Both the position numbers and the translations under genes were made by a program. Positions 16,427 to 25,329 of a stretch of 64,000 nt of DNA are shown piece after piece. The DNA is from an uncultured Bacteroidota bacterium (GTDB lineage: Bacteria; Bacteroidota; Bacteroidia; Flavobacteriales; Flavobacteriaceae), in the NCBI GenBank assembly GCA_902586435.1, contig CACIHJ010000002.1:1-64000 (forward strand). The letters are read 5' to 3'. The notes beneath the pieces are model-generated. The model did not search any database, was not told where the DNA came from, and saw only the letters and a program-made list of their open reading frames with translations. Positions within the stretch are counted from its first letter, which is position 1; every line of letters starts with the position of its first letter.

Positions 16427-18259
16427 TTATTTGTCTTTCTTTTTTGACTTTGTAGCTTTAGCCTCTTTTACCTCTTCCTTATCATCTTTACTTTTTGACT
16501 TTGTAGCTTTAGTCTTCTTTACCTCTTCTTTATCATCTTTACTTTTTACTGAACTGTTATGAGTTAATAGATGAGATGCTAGAACTCTTTTAAATTCTCT
16601 ATTAAACTCTATTATAACAAAATCCGCTGATTCACCTTCTGTTAGCTTAGAACCATCAGACTTTTCTAGATGCCTATATGGAACAAAGGCTGAAAGATCT
16701 TCATTAAAATTTATTATTGCACCTTTTTCAACAATTTCAGCAATTTTTGAATTATGAAGACTGTCAACAGCAAAATCTTTTTCATATATATCCCAAGGGT
16801 TATCCTTTGTTTGTTTATGACCAAGACTTAATTTCCTACCTTCTATATCTAGGTCAAGAACAATTACATCAATCATATCATCTATGGATAAAAATTCTGA
16901 AGGATGTTTTATTTTTTTAGACCAAGAAAGATCAGAAATATAAATTAATCCATCTATTCCTTCTTCTAACTCAATAAAAACTCCAAAATTTGTAAAGTTT
17001 CTAACTTTACCTGAGTGTTTTGAACCAACAGGGAACTTTTTAGTTATATCAGTCCAAGGATCCTGAGTTAATTGCTTGATTCCTAATGACATTTTTCTTG
17101 AATCTCTATCTAAAGTCAATACAACGGCTTCAATTGAGTCACCAACATTAACAAAATCTTGAGCGGACCTCAGATGAGTAGACCAAGACATTTCTGAGAC
17201 ATGAATCAAACCTTCTATTCCATCTTTTATTTCAACAAAAGCACCATAATCAGCAATAACTACTACTTTTCCTATAACTTTAGAACCTTCTTGAATATCA
17301 TCCCCTAGGTTTTCCCAAGGATGATCAGTTAATTGTTTTAAACCAAGCTGAATTTTGGATTTATCATCATCAAAATCTAAAATCACAACTTTAATAGTTT
17401 GATCAAGTTCAAGAACTTCATTAGGGTGATTAATTCTAGTCCACGATAAATCAGTAATATGGATTAATCCATCAACTCCACCAAGGTCAATAAAAACTCC
17501 GTAAGATGTCATATTTTTTACACTTCCTTCTAGAACCTGGCCCTTTTCAAGCTGACCTATTATCCCTTTCTTTTGTTTTTCTAAATCAGCTTCAATTAAA
17601 GCTTTATGAGAAACTACAACATTTTTAAATTCATGATTAATCTTAACAACTTTGAAATCCATATTTTTATTAGTGTATTGATCATAATCTCTAATAGGTT
17701 TAATGTCAATTTGAGATCCAGGTAAAAATGCTTCAATTCCAAATACGTCAACAATCATACCTCCCTTTGTTCTGCATTTAACATAACCTTGAACAATTTC
17801 ACTTTTATCATGGGCATCATTAACTTTATCCCATGCTTTGATTGTTCTTGCTTTTTTATGAGACAAAATTAATTGTCCCGTTTTATCTTCTCTAATATCA
17901 ACAATAACTTCAACTTTATCACCAACTTTTAAGTCCGGGTTATACCTAAACTCATTTCTGGATATAACACCTTCTGATTTAGCATTTATATCAATAATAA
18001 CATCTCTTTCTGTTAAATGGATTACCTCTCCTGAAATTATATTGTCATCTGAGGTATCAACAAAATTAGCTTGAACAAGTTTTTCAAATTCTTTAATCTG
18101 CTTTTCATCAATCTTATCAATTCCTTCTTGATATTGATGCCAGTTAAAACTATTTAAGAATTCATCACCATTATCATCAACTAATGTTGCTTTTTTTGAA
18201 ACAGGTTTTTTAGAAGATTTAACATTTTCATCTGTTTCAGATTTATTTTTTTCAGTCAT
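16427..18259 (-). CDS. rpsA: 30S ribosomal protein S1
   Basis: S1 binds mRNA on the small subunit. The 610-residue protein contains six S1 (OB-fold) repeats at about 74-137, 155-225, 240-310, 325-397, 412-485 and 498-560, with repeats 3-5 closest to the canonical pattern (YGVFIDLGGVDGLIHITDLS, then related copies). An acidic N-terminal extension and a lysine-rich C-terminal tail with a tandem 17-residue duplication flank them. I start at ATG 18259, not the TTG at 18268. A perfect promoter ends only six bases before the ATG, so the mRNA should be nearly leaderless, unlike the long regulated leader of E. coli rpsA. A strong terminator follows. Confidence 0.95.
   Translation of the reverse strand: MTEKNKSETDENVKSSKKPVSKKATLVDDNGDEFLNSFNWHQYQEGIDKIDEKQIKEFEKLVQANFVDTSDDNIISGEVIHLTERDVIIDINAKSEGVISRNEFRYNPDLKVGDKVEVIVDIREDKTGQLILSHKKARTIKAWDKVNDAHDKSEIVQGYVKCRTKGGMIVDVFGIEAFLPGSQIDIKPIRDYDQYTNKNMDFKVVKINHEFKNVVVSHKALIEADLEKQKKGIIGQLEKGQVLEGSVKNMTSYGVFIDLGGVDGLIHITDLSWTRINHPNEVLELDQTIKVVILDFDDDKSKIQLGLKQLTDHPWENLGDDIQEGSKVIGKVVVIADYGAFVEIKDGIEGLIHVSEMSWSTHLRSAQDFVNVGDSIEAVVLTLDRDSRKMSLGIKQLTQDPWTDITKKFPVGSKHSGKVRNFTNFGVFIELEEGIDGLIYISDLSWSKKIKHPSEFLSIDDMIDVIVLDLDIEGRKLSLGHKQTKDNPWDIYEKDFAVDSLHNSKIAEIVEKGAIINFNEDLSAFVPYRHLEKSDGSKLTEGESADFVIIEFNREFKRVLASHLLTHNSSVKSKDDKEEVKKTKATKSKSKDDKEEVKEAKATKSKKKDK
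16446..16547 (-). repeat. Tandem 51-bp duplication in the rpsA tail
   Basis: Two adjacent copies of 51 bp (16446-16496 and 16497-16547) differ at four positions. They encode two 17-residue lysine/glutamate-rich units around SKDDKEEVK..KATKSK. The frame is kept. The few differences suggest a fairly recent duplication. Confidence 0.9.
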
Positions 18260-18265
18260 AGACGG

Positions 18266-18296
18266 CAAAAATATAATTAATTAGCGTATTGACAAA
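18266..18296 (-). promoter_or_regulatory. rpsA promoter
   Basis: On the minus strand TTTG (18296-18293), a 19-base spacer and TATTTTTG (18273-18266) match the Bacteroidota consensus fully. The ATG at 18259 follows the -7 box by six bases, so the predicted 5' leader is only one or two bases. Confidence 0.75.
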
Positions 18297-18319
18297 GATT
18301 ACAGAGAAATTTTAGTAAA

Positions 18320-18976
18320 CTATTTTTCAATTATACTGAGAACTTTTTCAAATACCTGATCTATTGAAAGATCTGATACATCAATAGAATGTGCGTCGTA
18401 AGCCTTTTTAAGAGGGGCAATCTTTCTTGTTGAATCAGTGGTGTCCCTATAATTAAGGTTATCAAGAACAGAGTCATAATTAATATCATCTTTATTTATT
18501 TCAGAAAATCTTCTTTTTGCTCTAATTTCAGGTTTAGCATATAAAAAAAACTTAAAATCTGCATTGGGAAAAACAACAGTTCCTATGTCTCTTCCATCAA
18601 TAACAGTAGATTGGTTTTTTGAGAACTCTCTTAGATGCTTGTATACATGTTCTCTAACAGTTTTTTCCTTAGCAAAATCACTTACAATTTCAGAAATACC
18701 AATAGATCTGATATCATTTGAAACATCTTCATCATTTAAATAGATTGAATTTTTTCCATCATTATATTTAGAATTAAGAGATATTTTGTTTAAATCGTTT
18801 TTATTAATTCTATTAGCAGTAGAAATTCCCTTTTTTTTAAAAAATAAGGTTATTGCTCTATAAAAAGCTCCGCTATCTAGATAGGAATATCCAAAATAAT
18901 CAGCAACTTTTTTGGCTTGTGTACTTTTTCCACTAGACGCTTCTCCATCTATTGCAATAATCATATTTTTCAACAT
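18320..18976 (-). CDS. cmk: Cytidylate kinase
   Basis: Cmk phosphorylates CMP and dCMP. The P-loop IIAIDGEASSGKSTQAKKVA is at the N-terminus, YLDSGAFYRAIT follows, and the substrate motif VIDGRDIGTVVFPNADFKFFL and RRFSEI lid region are present. The length of 218 residues is normal. Starts at 18976 or 18964 (MIIAIDGEA) are both ATG; the second matches the family start better, the first is 15 bases after the lon stop. cmk lies between lon and rpsA on the same strand, but rpsA has its own promoter. Confidence 0.94.
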   Translation of the reverse strand: MLKNMIIAIDGEASSGKSTQAKKVADYFGYSYLDSGAFYRAITLFFKKKGISTANRINKNDLNKISLNSKYNDGKNSIYLNDEDVSNDIRSIGISEIVSDFAKEKTVREHVYKHLREFSKNQSTVIDGRDIGTVVFPNADFKFFLYAKPEIRAKRRFSEINKDDINYDSVLDNLNYRDTTDSTRKIAPLKKAYDAHSIDVSDLSIDQVFEKVLSIIEK

Positions 18977-18991
18977 TTTCTTTGAAAAGAG

Positions 18992-21445
18992 TTACAATTT
19001 AAAAAATTTTGAGTTTGGAACCTTTCTATTAGTAATAGAATAGTCAATAACCTCAAACATATTCTTCACATATATAAACTTAATCCCCCTCAGATAAACT
19101 TTTTTAATCTCTTCTATATCTTTTTTATTTTCAATACTTAAAATTATTTCTTTAATATTAGCTCTTTTTGCAGCAAGTATTTTCTCTTTTATACCCCCAA
19201 CAGGAAGCACTTTTCCTCTTAAGGTGATTTCACCAGTCATCGCAATATTTTTCTTAACTTTTTTTTGGGTAAATAAGGACACTAGAGATGTTAACATTGT
19301 TATACCAGCACTCGGACCATCTTTTGGGGTTGCACCCTCTGGTACATGTATATGAATATTAAACTTACTAAAATCAATATTATCTATTCCTAATTCTTTA
19401 GCATTTGACTTTATGTATTCCATAGCAATAATCGCTGATTCTTTCATTATTTTACCCAAGTTTCCAGTAATATTTAGATCACCCTTCCCAGGAGAGACTG
19501 AAGATTCAATGAAAAGGATTTCTCCTCCAACAGAGGTCCAAGCAAGACCTGTTACAACACCTGCAACTAGATTATCTTCATACGTATCTTTGAAATATTT
19601 TTTGGGCCCCAATGTATTTGTTAGATAATTTTTATCATTTATGCTGACCGCTTTCTCTTTAGATACTATGTTTTTTGCTTTAGACCTTATTAGCTTAGCT
19701 ATTTGCTTCTCTAGATTTCTAACACCAGATTCTCTTGTATAATTAGAAATAATTTGTTTGATTATAGTTTGATTTAGTTTAAAATCACTGACTTTTAAAC
19801 CATGCTCTTTTAATTGTTTATTAATTAAGAACTTTTGGGCAATTGAAGTTTTTTCCTCGGTTGTATAACCAGTTACATTTATTAACTCCATTCTATCAAT
19901 TAAAGCTGGGTGTAGGTTAGATAGGCTATTTGCAGTCGCTATAAACATAACCTTGGATAAATCATATCCAACCTCTAGGAAGTTGTCATGGAATGAATTA
20001 TTCTGTTCTGGATCCAATAGTTCTAATAATGCAGATGCTGGATCACCTTGTGAACTAGATGAAAGTTTATCAATTTCATCTAAAACAAATACAGGATTTG
20101 AAGTTCCTGCTTTCTTAATACTTTGAATTATTCTTCCTGGCATAGCTCCTACATAAGTTTTTCTATGACCCCTTATTTCAGCTTCATCTCTCATCCCTCC
20201 TAACGAAACTCTCACATATTTTCTGTTTATAGATCTTGCTATAGATTTCCCAAGAGATGTCTTCCCAACCCCAGGAGGCCCATAAAGACATAAAATAGGA
20301 GATTTCATATCATTTCTAAGTTTAAGAACAGCCAGATATTCAATTATTCTTTTTTTAACCTCGTCTAATCCAAAATGATCCTTATCGAGAATCTTTCTTG
20401 CATTCTCTAAGTCAAAATTATCTAATGAGAATTCATCCCAAGGTAAATCTACTAATAAGTCAATATAGTTTCTTTGAACTGAATACTCAGCTAATTGAGG
20501 GTTCATTCTCTTTAACTTAAATAATTCTTTATCAAAGTGATCTTTAATCTCTTTTGACCATTTTTTTGATTCTGCTTTTTCAACTAGTTCTTCTATTTCT
20601 TCTTGATATGATGTCTCTCCTAGTTCTTCTTGAATAGTTTTCATTTGTTGATGAAGATAGTATTCTCTCTGCTGCTGATCTATATCACTTCTAACTTTAG
20701 ATTGGATATCATTTTTTAGTGCAAGTTTCTCATATTCTAAGTTCAGTTTTTTTAAACATTCTGTTGCTCTATCTTGAACATTAGTCATCGAAAGGAGTTC
20801 TTGCTTATCCATAATCCCAATATTCATATTTGATGAAACAAAATTTATTAGAAACGATGAACTATTTATGTTTTTAATTGCAAAAGAAGCCTCAGATGGA
20901 ATATTAGGGTTTTCTTTTATAATTTTTAAGGCTACATCTTTAATTGCATCAATAGTTGCAGTGAATTTGTTTGATAATTTCTTTGGCAATTTATCAATTA
21001 TATCAACAACAGTAGCTTGAATATATGGCTCTTCTTTAACAACTGTTTTAATTTTAAATCTTTTTTTCCCTTGAATAATTATTGTTGTGTTTCCATCAGG
21101 CATTTTGAGAACCCTAAGGATCTTTGCAACAGTCCCTAGATGATATATATCATCAATTCCAGGGTTCTCAGTAGATTTTTTCTTTTGAGCGACAACACCA
21201 ATAAGTTTGTTTGACTTATTAGCATCCTGAATAAGTTTTATTGACTTATCTCTACCAGCATTAATTGGTATTACTACCCCTGGAAATAGAACTGTATTAA
21301 TAAGAGGTAAAATAGGAAGTACCTCAGGTAGTTTTTCTTTTTCAAGAGCCTCTTCATCTTCAGATGTCATTAATGGAATAAATTCAGAATCAGCTTCTAA
21401 ATCATCAAGTGACACATTGTCCAAATTATTGAATTTTAAACTCAT
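18992..21445 (-). CDS. lon: ATP-dependent Lon protease
   Basis: The 817-residue protein has the N-terminal LON substrate domain (LPEVLPILPLINTVLFPGVV), a helical linker, the AAA+ module with Walker A GPPGVGKTSLGKS near residue 390, and the C-terminal protease domain with catalytic serine in DGPSAGITM (about 711) and lysine in GGIKEKILAAKRA (about 755). It degrades damaged and regulatory proteins in the cytoplasm. The C-terminal end runs some 20 residues past the usual domain boundary. The upstream region carries two inverted repeats, one of which (GACATTTTGTC) is shared with the dnaK upstream region. Confidence 0.96.
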   Translation of the reverse strand: MSLKFNNLDNVSLDDLEADSEFIPLMTSEDEEALEKEKLPEVLPILPLINTVLFPGVVIPINAGRDKSIKLIQDANKSNKLIGVVAQKKKSTENPGIDDIYHLGTVAKILRVLKMPDGNTTIIIQGKKRFKIKTVVKEEPYIQATVVDIIDKLPKKLSNKFTATIDAIKDVALKIIKENPNIPSEASFAIKNINSSSFLINFVSSNMNIGIMDKQELLSMTNVQDRATECLKKLNLEYEKLALKNDIQSKVRSDIDQQQREYYLHQQMKTIQEELGETSYQEEIEELVEKAESKKWSKEIKDHFDKELFKLKRMNPQLAEYSVQRNYIDLLVDLPWDEFSLDNFDLENARKILDKDHFGLDEVKKRIIEYLAVLKLRNDMKSPILCLYGPPGVGKTSLGKSIARSINRKYVRVSLGGMRDEAEIRGHRKTYVGAMPGRIIQSIKKAGTSNPVFVLDEIDKLSSSSQGDPASALLELLDPEQNNSFHDNFLEVGYDLSKVMFIATANSLSNLHPALIDRMELINVTGYTTEEKTSIAQKFLINKQLKEHGLKVSDFKLNQTIIKQIISNYTRESGVRNLEKQIAKLIRSKAKNIVSKEKAVSINDKNYLTNTLGPKKYFKDTYEDNLVAGVVTGLAWTSVGGEILFIESSVSPGKGDLNITGNLGKIMKESAIIAMEYIKSNAKELGIDNIDFSKFNIHIHVPEGATPKDGPSAGITMLTSLVSLFTQKKVKKNIAMTGEITLRGKVLPVGGIKEKILAAKRANIKEIILSIENKKDIEEIKKVYLRGIKFIYVKNMFEVIDYSITNRKVPNSKFFKL

Positions 21446-21460
21446 ACTTTAATTTATTAA

Positions 21461-21471
21461 GACATTTTGTC
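21461..21471. promoter_or_regulatory. Palindrome GACATTTTGTC upstream of lon (candidate operator)
   Basis: GACA-TTT-TGTC has the same arms and spacing as GACATTATGTC upstream of dnaK. On the lon strand it reads ATGACAAAATGTC and lies 15 bases before the lon ATG, in the predicted leader or promoter. It is a candidate site for a stress regulator. Confidence 0.45.
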
Positions 21472-21480
21472 ATTATAAAA

Positions 21481-21512
21481 GTTTATATACCTTGTTTGTT
21501 AGATATATAAAC
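21481..21512. promoter_or_regulatory. 9-bp inverted repeat upstream of lon
   Basis: GTTTATATA (21481-21489) and TATATAAAC (21504-21512) are perfect inverse complements separated by 14 bases. The region is very AT-rich, so this may be partly compositional, but the position 36-67 bases before lon suits an operator. Confidence 0.3.
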
Positions 21513-21544
21513 TATATATAAAAATGCCATATATATAAAGTCAA

Positions 21545-21570
21545 AAGGTATGCCAATAAAACTATACCTT
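21545..21570 (-). terminator. Weak hairpin at the end of the MFS gene
   Basis: AAGGTAT and ATACCTT arms (seven bp, 12-base loop) overlap the stop codon of the transporter and are followed by TTGACTTT on the minus strand. The U-run is broken, so termination would be partial. Confidence 0.35.
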
Positions 21571-22872
21571 AACTTTAGGAACTCTGAGTAGTAAGATAGC
21601 TCCTAAAAGGAAGAAAAACATAAAGATTAAAACTGAAAATCTAACATTACCTGTGATTTGAGCTGCCACTGCATAAAGAATCATCCCTATCACTATGCCA
21701 ATTTTTTCAGTTACATCATAAAAACTAAAAAATGAGGTTGTGTCTTTTGACTCAGGAATAAACAAAGAATATGTAGCTCTTGCTATTGTCTGTGTACCCC
21801 CCATTAATAATCCAACAAATCCAGCAATTAGATAAAATTCATTTGGAGTATTAATAAAATAGGCATACCCACATACAAGTGACCAAGAAGCGATTGCTAT
21901 TGTTAATACAATTATATTTCCAAACTTTTCTGCAGCCTTAGTAAATAGGATAGCACCAAAAATTGCAATTATTTGTATTAGTATTATACTGATTATTAAT
22001 CCTGTAGTTTGCTCAGCTGATGATGACCATTCTATTTCAGTAACTCCGAAATATGATGCAATAAACAATACTGTCTGGAGAGAAAAAGAAAATACAAAGA
22101 AAGCTGTAAGAAATCTTGTAAATTTTTTACTTGACCTAATTACTTTATAAACTCCTTTTAACTCTCTAAATCCATTCCATATTACATTTTTTGGAAGCTT
22201 AACTCCTTTATTTCCTTTAGGTAAATGATAAAATGAATATTGACTGAATAATAACCACCAAAGACCAACTAAAACAAATGAGTATTTCATTGCTTGAACT
22301 TCCGAGCTTAAGTTAAGCTGCTCATAATATGTAATCATTATAAGATTAATAATTAGAAGTATAACACTTCCTATATACCCCATTGTAAAACCTTTTGCAC
22401 TAACCATATTTGTTTGATCTGGATAAGTTATATCAGGTAAATATGAGTTATAAAATACTAGACTCCCCCATAAACCGATTAATGCTAAAACATATAACAA
22501 TAATCCAAACTGAATAGTTTCCAATTCAAACCAATATAGCCCTATACAAGAAAAGGATCCGAGAAAAACAAAAAACTTCATAAATGTCTTTTTGTTACCA
22601 AGGTAATCAGCAATACCACTAAGAAAAGGAGATAAAAATGCAACAATCATAAAAGAAGCAGCAGAGACTAAACTAATTATTGTGTCTTTATTAAGATCAA
22701 TATTAAATAAAATAATAGAGTCTGTATTTGCAAAAATATATTCAGAATAGTAGATTGGAAAAATTGCGGTAGAGATTACAAGAGAATATACTGAATTAGC
22801 CCAATCATATAAAGTCCACGCACCAATTAACTTTTTACTTCCTTTAGGCAATGGATTTTTTCTATTAAACAT
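21562..22872 (-). CDS. MFS transporter, UMF1-like
   Basis: The 436-residue protein has about 12 hydrophobic segments. The start KKLIGAWTLYDWANSVYS is the hallmark of the UMF1 branch of the major facilitator superfamily (related to yeast Atg22), as is LMGGTQTIARATYSLFIPES in the second half, the family's conserved loop. The substrate is unknown; amino-acid export has been proposed for Atg22 but not shown for bacterial members. It lies upstream of lon on the same strand with 116 bases between them, including a weak hairpin, so lon probably has its own promoter. Confidence 0.88.
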   Translation of the reverse strand: MFNRKNPLPKGSKKLIGAWTLYDWANSVYSLVISTAIFPIYYSEYIFANTDSIILFNIDLNKDTIISLVSAASFMIVAFLSPFLSGIADYLGNKKTFMKFFVFLGSFSCIGLYWFELETIQFGLLLYVLALIGLWGSLVFYNSYLPDITYPDQTNMVSAKGFTMGYIGSVILLIINLIMITYYEQLNLSSEVQAMKYSFVLVGLWWLLFSQYSFYHLPKGNKGVKLPKNVIWNGFRELKGVYKVIRSSKKFTRFLTAFFVFSFSLQTVLFIASYFGVTEIEWSSSAEQTTGLIISIILIQIIAIFGAILFTKAAEKFGNIIVLTIAIASWSLVCGYAYFINTPNEFYLIAGFVGLLMGGTQTIARATYSLFIPESKDTTSFFSFYDVTEKIGIVIGMILYAVAAQITGNVRFSVLIFMFFFLLGAILLLRVPKVKV

Positions 22873-22918
22873 ATGACTAATTGATTACCCAAAGTAATAA
22901 AATAAAATAAAAGATATT

Positions 22919-22926
22919 TATATTTG
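22919..22926 (+). promoter_or_regulatory. -7 promoter element of msrB-lpdA
   Basis: TATATTTG is a perfect -7 element 16 bases before the msrB ATG. No TTTG is found at the -33 distance, so the promoter may be weak or activator-dependent. Confidence 0.5.
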
Positions 22927-22942
22927 TCAAAAAATATTCTTT

Positions 22943-23437
22943 ATGAAAAAATTTATTGTATTAGGAATAATATTCTTTATGAATACTTTTTTTATAAATT
23001 GTCAAACTTTTAATACTAATCAAAACAATAACGAAAAAATAGAGTTTAAAGTGAAAAAAAGTGAAAAAGAGTGGAAAGAACAGTTAACACCTCAAGAATT
23101 TGATATTCTTAGAAATAAAGGGACTGAAAGACCTTATACAGGAGCTTATAATATGCACTTTGAGAAAGGAATTTATGAGTGTAAAGGTTGTGGTCAAGCT
23201 TTATTTAAGAGTGATAATAAGTTTGTTTCTGATTGTGGCTGGCCAAGTTATGAAAGTGCTATACCTGGAGCTATAGTTTACAAAGAAGATAGAAGTCTAG
23301 GGATGGTAAGGACTGAAATAATTTGTTCAAATTGCGGAGGTCATCAAGGCCATGTGTTTGATGATGGTCCAACTGAAACTGGAAAAAGATATTGTGTTAA
23401 TTCTGCAAGTATAAATTTTATAAATAATAAAAAATGA
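22943..23437 (+). CDS. msrB: Peptide methionine-R-sulfoxide reductase, predicted lipoprotein
   Basis: The 164-residue protein begins with a hydrophobic signal (FIVLGIIFFMNTFF) ending in INC with Cys20, a loose lipobox acceptable in Bacteroidota. The MsrB domain follows: zinc pairs C80/C83 and C128/C131, the FVSDCGWPSYESAI region and the catalytic cysteine C151 in KRYCVNSASINF. It reduces R-methionine sulfoxide, here probably in the periplasm and anchored to a membrane. The gene overlaps lpdA (ATGA), which is odd because lipoamide dehydrogenase is cytoplasmic; the link is probably only transcriptional. Confidence 0.92.
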   Translation: MKKFIVLGIIFFMNTFFINCQTFNTNQNNNEKIEFKVKKSEKEWKEQLTPQEFDILRNKGTERPYTGAYNMHFEKGIYECKGCGQALFKSDNKFVSDCGWPSYESAIPGAIVYKEDRSLGMVRTEIICSNCGGHQGHVFDDGPTETGKRYCVNSASINFINNKK

Positions 23438-24825
23438 AGAAAAGCTATGATATAATTGTTCTAGGTAGTGGACCTGGTGGATATGTTGCTGCAATAAGGG
23501 CAAGTCAATTAGGTTTAAAGACTGCAATTATTGAAAAAGAAAGCCTAGGAGGAGTTTGTTTGAACTGGGGATGTATTCCAACTAAAGCATTATTAAAGTC
23601 TGCTCAAGTTTTTGAATATCTCAAAAATGCAGATCAATATGGGCTTTCAGCTAGTAAAATAGATAAGGATTTTACATCTGTTGTTAAAAGAAGTAGATCA
23701 GTTGCTGATGGAATGAGCAAAGGTGTTAATTTTTTAATGAAAAAAAATAAAATTGATATAATTAATGGTTTTGGGAAATTACTTCCAGAAAAAAAAGTTT
23801 CTGTAGAAATTGAAGGCAAAAAAAGTACTTATAGTGCAGAAAACATAATAATTGCTACTGGTGCTAGGTCAAGGGAAATTAATTCAATTAAACAAGATGG
23901 TAAAAAAATAATTGGTTATAGAGAAGCAATGGTCCTTTCCAAACAACCAAAAAAAATAATTATAGTTGGCTCTGGCGCTATCGGAATTGAATTTGCATAT
24001 TTTTATAATGCAATGGGAAGTGAAGTTACAATTGTAGAATACCTTGATAGAATTTTACCAGTTGAAGACACTGATATTTCTAACCAACTTGCAAAAAGCT
24101 TTAAAAAATCTGGTATTAATCTATTAACCAGTTCTGAAGTTATCTCATCAGATACAAAAGGAAAAGGAGTAAAAGTACAAGTTAAATCTTCAGGTCAAAT
24201 TTCAGAATTAGATGCTGATATTGTCATTTCAGCAGTTGGAATTAAAAGCAATATTGAAAATATAGGACTTGAAGAAACGGGTATTGCAGTTGATAATGAT
24301 AAAATTCTTGTTGATGAATTTTATAAGACTAATATTCCTGGATATCATGCTATTGGGGATATCGTTAGTGGTCAAGCACTAGCTCATGTAGCTTCTGCTG
24401 AAGGGATCTTATGTGTTGAAAAGATTGCTGGACATGATGTTGAGGCAATAGATTATAAGAATATTCCTGGTTGTACATACTGCTCTCCAGAGGTAGCATC
24501 AGTTGGCTATACTGAAAAAGAAGCTATAGATAAAGGTTATTCTATAAAAGTTGGAAAGTTTCCTTTTTCTGCATCAGGTAAAGCTCAGGCTAGTGGTAAA
24601 CCAGATGGCTTTATTAAAGTAATATTTGATGAAAAATATGGAGAATGGCTTGGCTGTCATATGATTGGTGATGGTGTTACAGATATGATTGCTGAAGCAG
24701 TTTTAGGCAGAAAGCTTGAAACCACTGGCAAAGAGATATTAAAGGCAGTACATCCCCATCCAACAATGAGTGAAGCATTAATGGAATCTGTAGCTGATGC
24801 ATATGATGAAGTTATACACCTTTAA
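23434..24825 (+). CDS. lpdA: Dihydrolipoyl dehydrogenase (E3)
   Basis: The 463-residue flavoprotein reoxidises lipoamide in 2-oxoacid dehydrogenase complexes and the glycine cleavage system. FAD binding is seen in IIVLGSGPGGYVAAI, the redox-active pair C42/C47 in GGVCLNWGCIPTK, the NAD fold in IIVGSGAIGIEFAYF and the C-terminal catalytic histidine in HPHPTMSEA. All key residues are present. The start overlaps msrB by four bases. The 3' end overlaps aroQ by 14 bases on the other strand. Confidence 0.95.
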   Translation: MKKSYDIIVLGSGPGGYVAAIRASQLGLKTAIIEKESLGGVCLNWGCIPTKALLKSAQVFEYLKNADQYGLSASKIDKDFTSVVKRSRSVADGMSKGVNFLMKKNKIDIINGFGKLLPEKKVSVEIEGKKSTYSAENIIIATGARSREINSIKQDGKKIIGYREAMVLSKQPKKIIIVGSGAIGIEFAYFYNAMGSEVTIVEYLDRILPVEDTDISNQLAKSFKKSGINLLTSSEVISSDTKGKGVKVQVKSSGQISELDADIVISAVGIKSNIENIGLEETGIAVDNDKILVDEFYKTNIPGYHAIGDIVSGQALAHVASAEGILCVEKIAGHDVEAIDYKNIPGCTYCSPEVASVGYTEKEAIDKGYSIKVGKFPFSASGKAQASGKPDGFIKVIFDEKYGEWLGCHMIGDGVTDMIAEAVLGRKLETTGKEILKAVHPHPTMSEALMESVADAYDEVIHL

Positions 24826-25249
24826 TTTTATTATCCTTAATTAAACTTTCAACTGCAAGTCTATAGCTATCAAGACCAAATCCTACAATAATCCCATCTA
24901 CTACAGGAGATAAAAATGATTTGTGTCTAAATGATTCTCTAGAGAAAGTATTTGAAATGTGGACTTCTATTACCCTTGATTTAATGGATTTAACAGCATC
25001 TGCAATACCAACCGATGTATGAGTAAATGCAGCTGCATTAAGTATTATTCCATCTGAAGAGTCACCCATATCTTGAATTTGATTAATTAACTCACCCTCA
25101 ATATTCGATTGATAATAATCAAAATCAATATCAGGAAAGCTTAAAATCATTTTTTCAAAAAAGTCTTCAAAAGAAGTTGACCCATAAACATCAGGTTCTC
25201 TTTTACCTAATAAATTTAAATTTGGCCCATTAATTATACTAATCTTCAT
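24812..25249 (-). CDS. aroQ: 3-dehydroquinate dehydratase, type II
   Basis: The 145-residue enzyme removes water from 3-dehydroquinate in the shikimate pathway. The active-site start INGPNLNLLGKREPDVYG, SNIEGELI, NAAAFTHTSVGIADAV and EVHISN are all type II signatures; the catalytic tyrosine (Y in DVYG region) and histidine (EVHISN) are present. It is a single-gene unit between lpdA (convergent, overlapping) and xerD (divergent, 80 bases apart). Confidence 0.95.
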   Translation of the reverse strand: MKISIINGPNLNLLGKREPDVYGSTSFEDFFEKMILSFPDIDFDYYQSNIEGELINQIQDMGDSSDGIILNAAAFTHTSVGIADAVKSIKSRVIEVHISNTFSRESFRHKSFLSPVVDGIIVGFGLDSYRLAVESLIKDNKIKGV

Positions 25250-25329
25250 ATACTATAAATTTAATATTTTAAGATAATATTTCACCAAGTTTTGTAATTA
25301 AAGATTATTTTTAAAAATATAATACTGTT

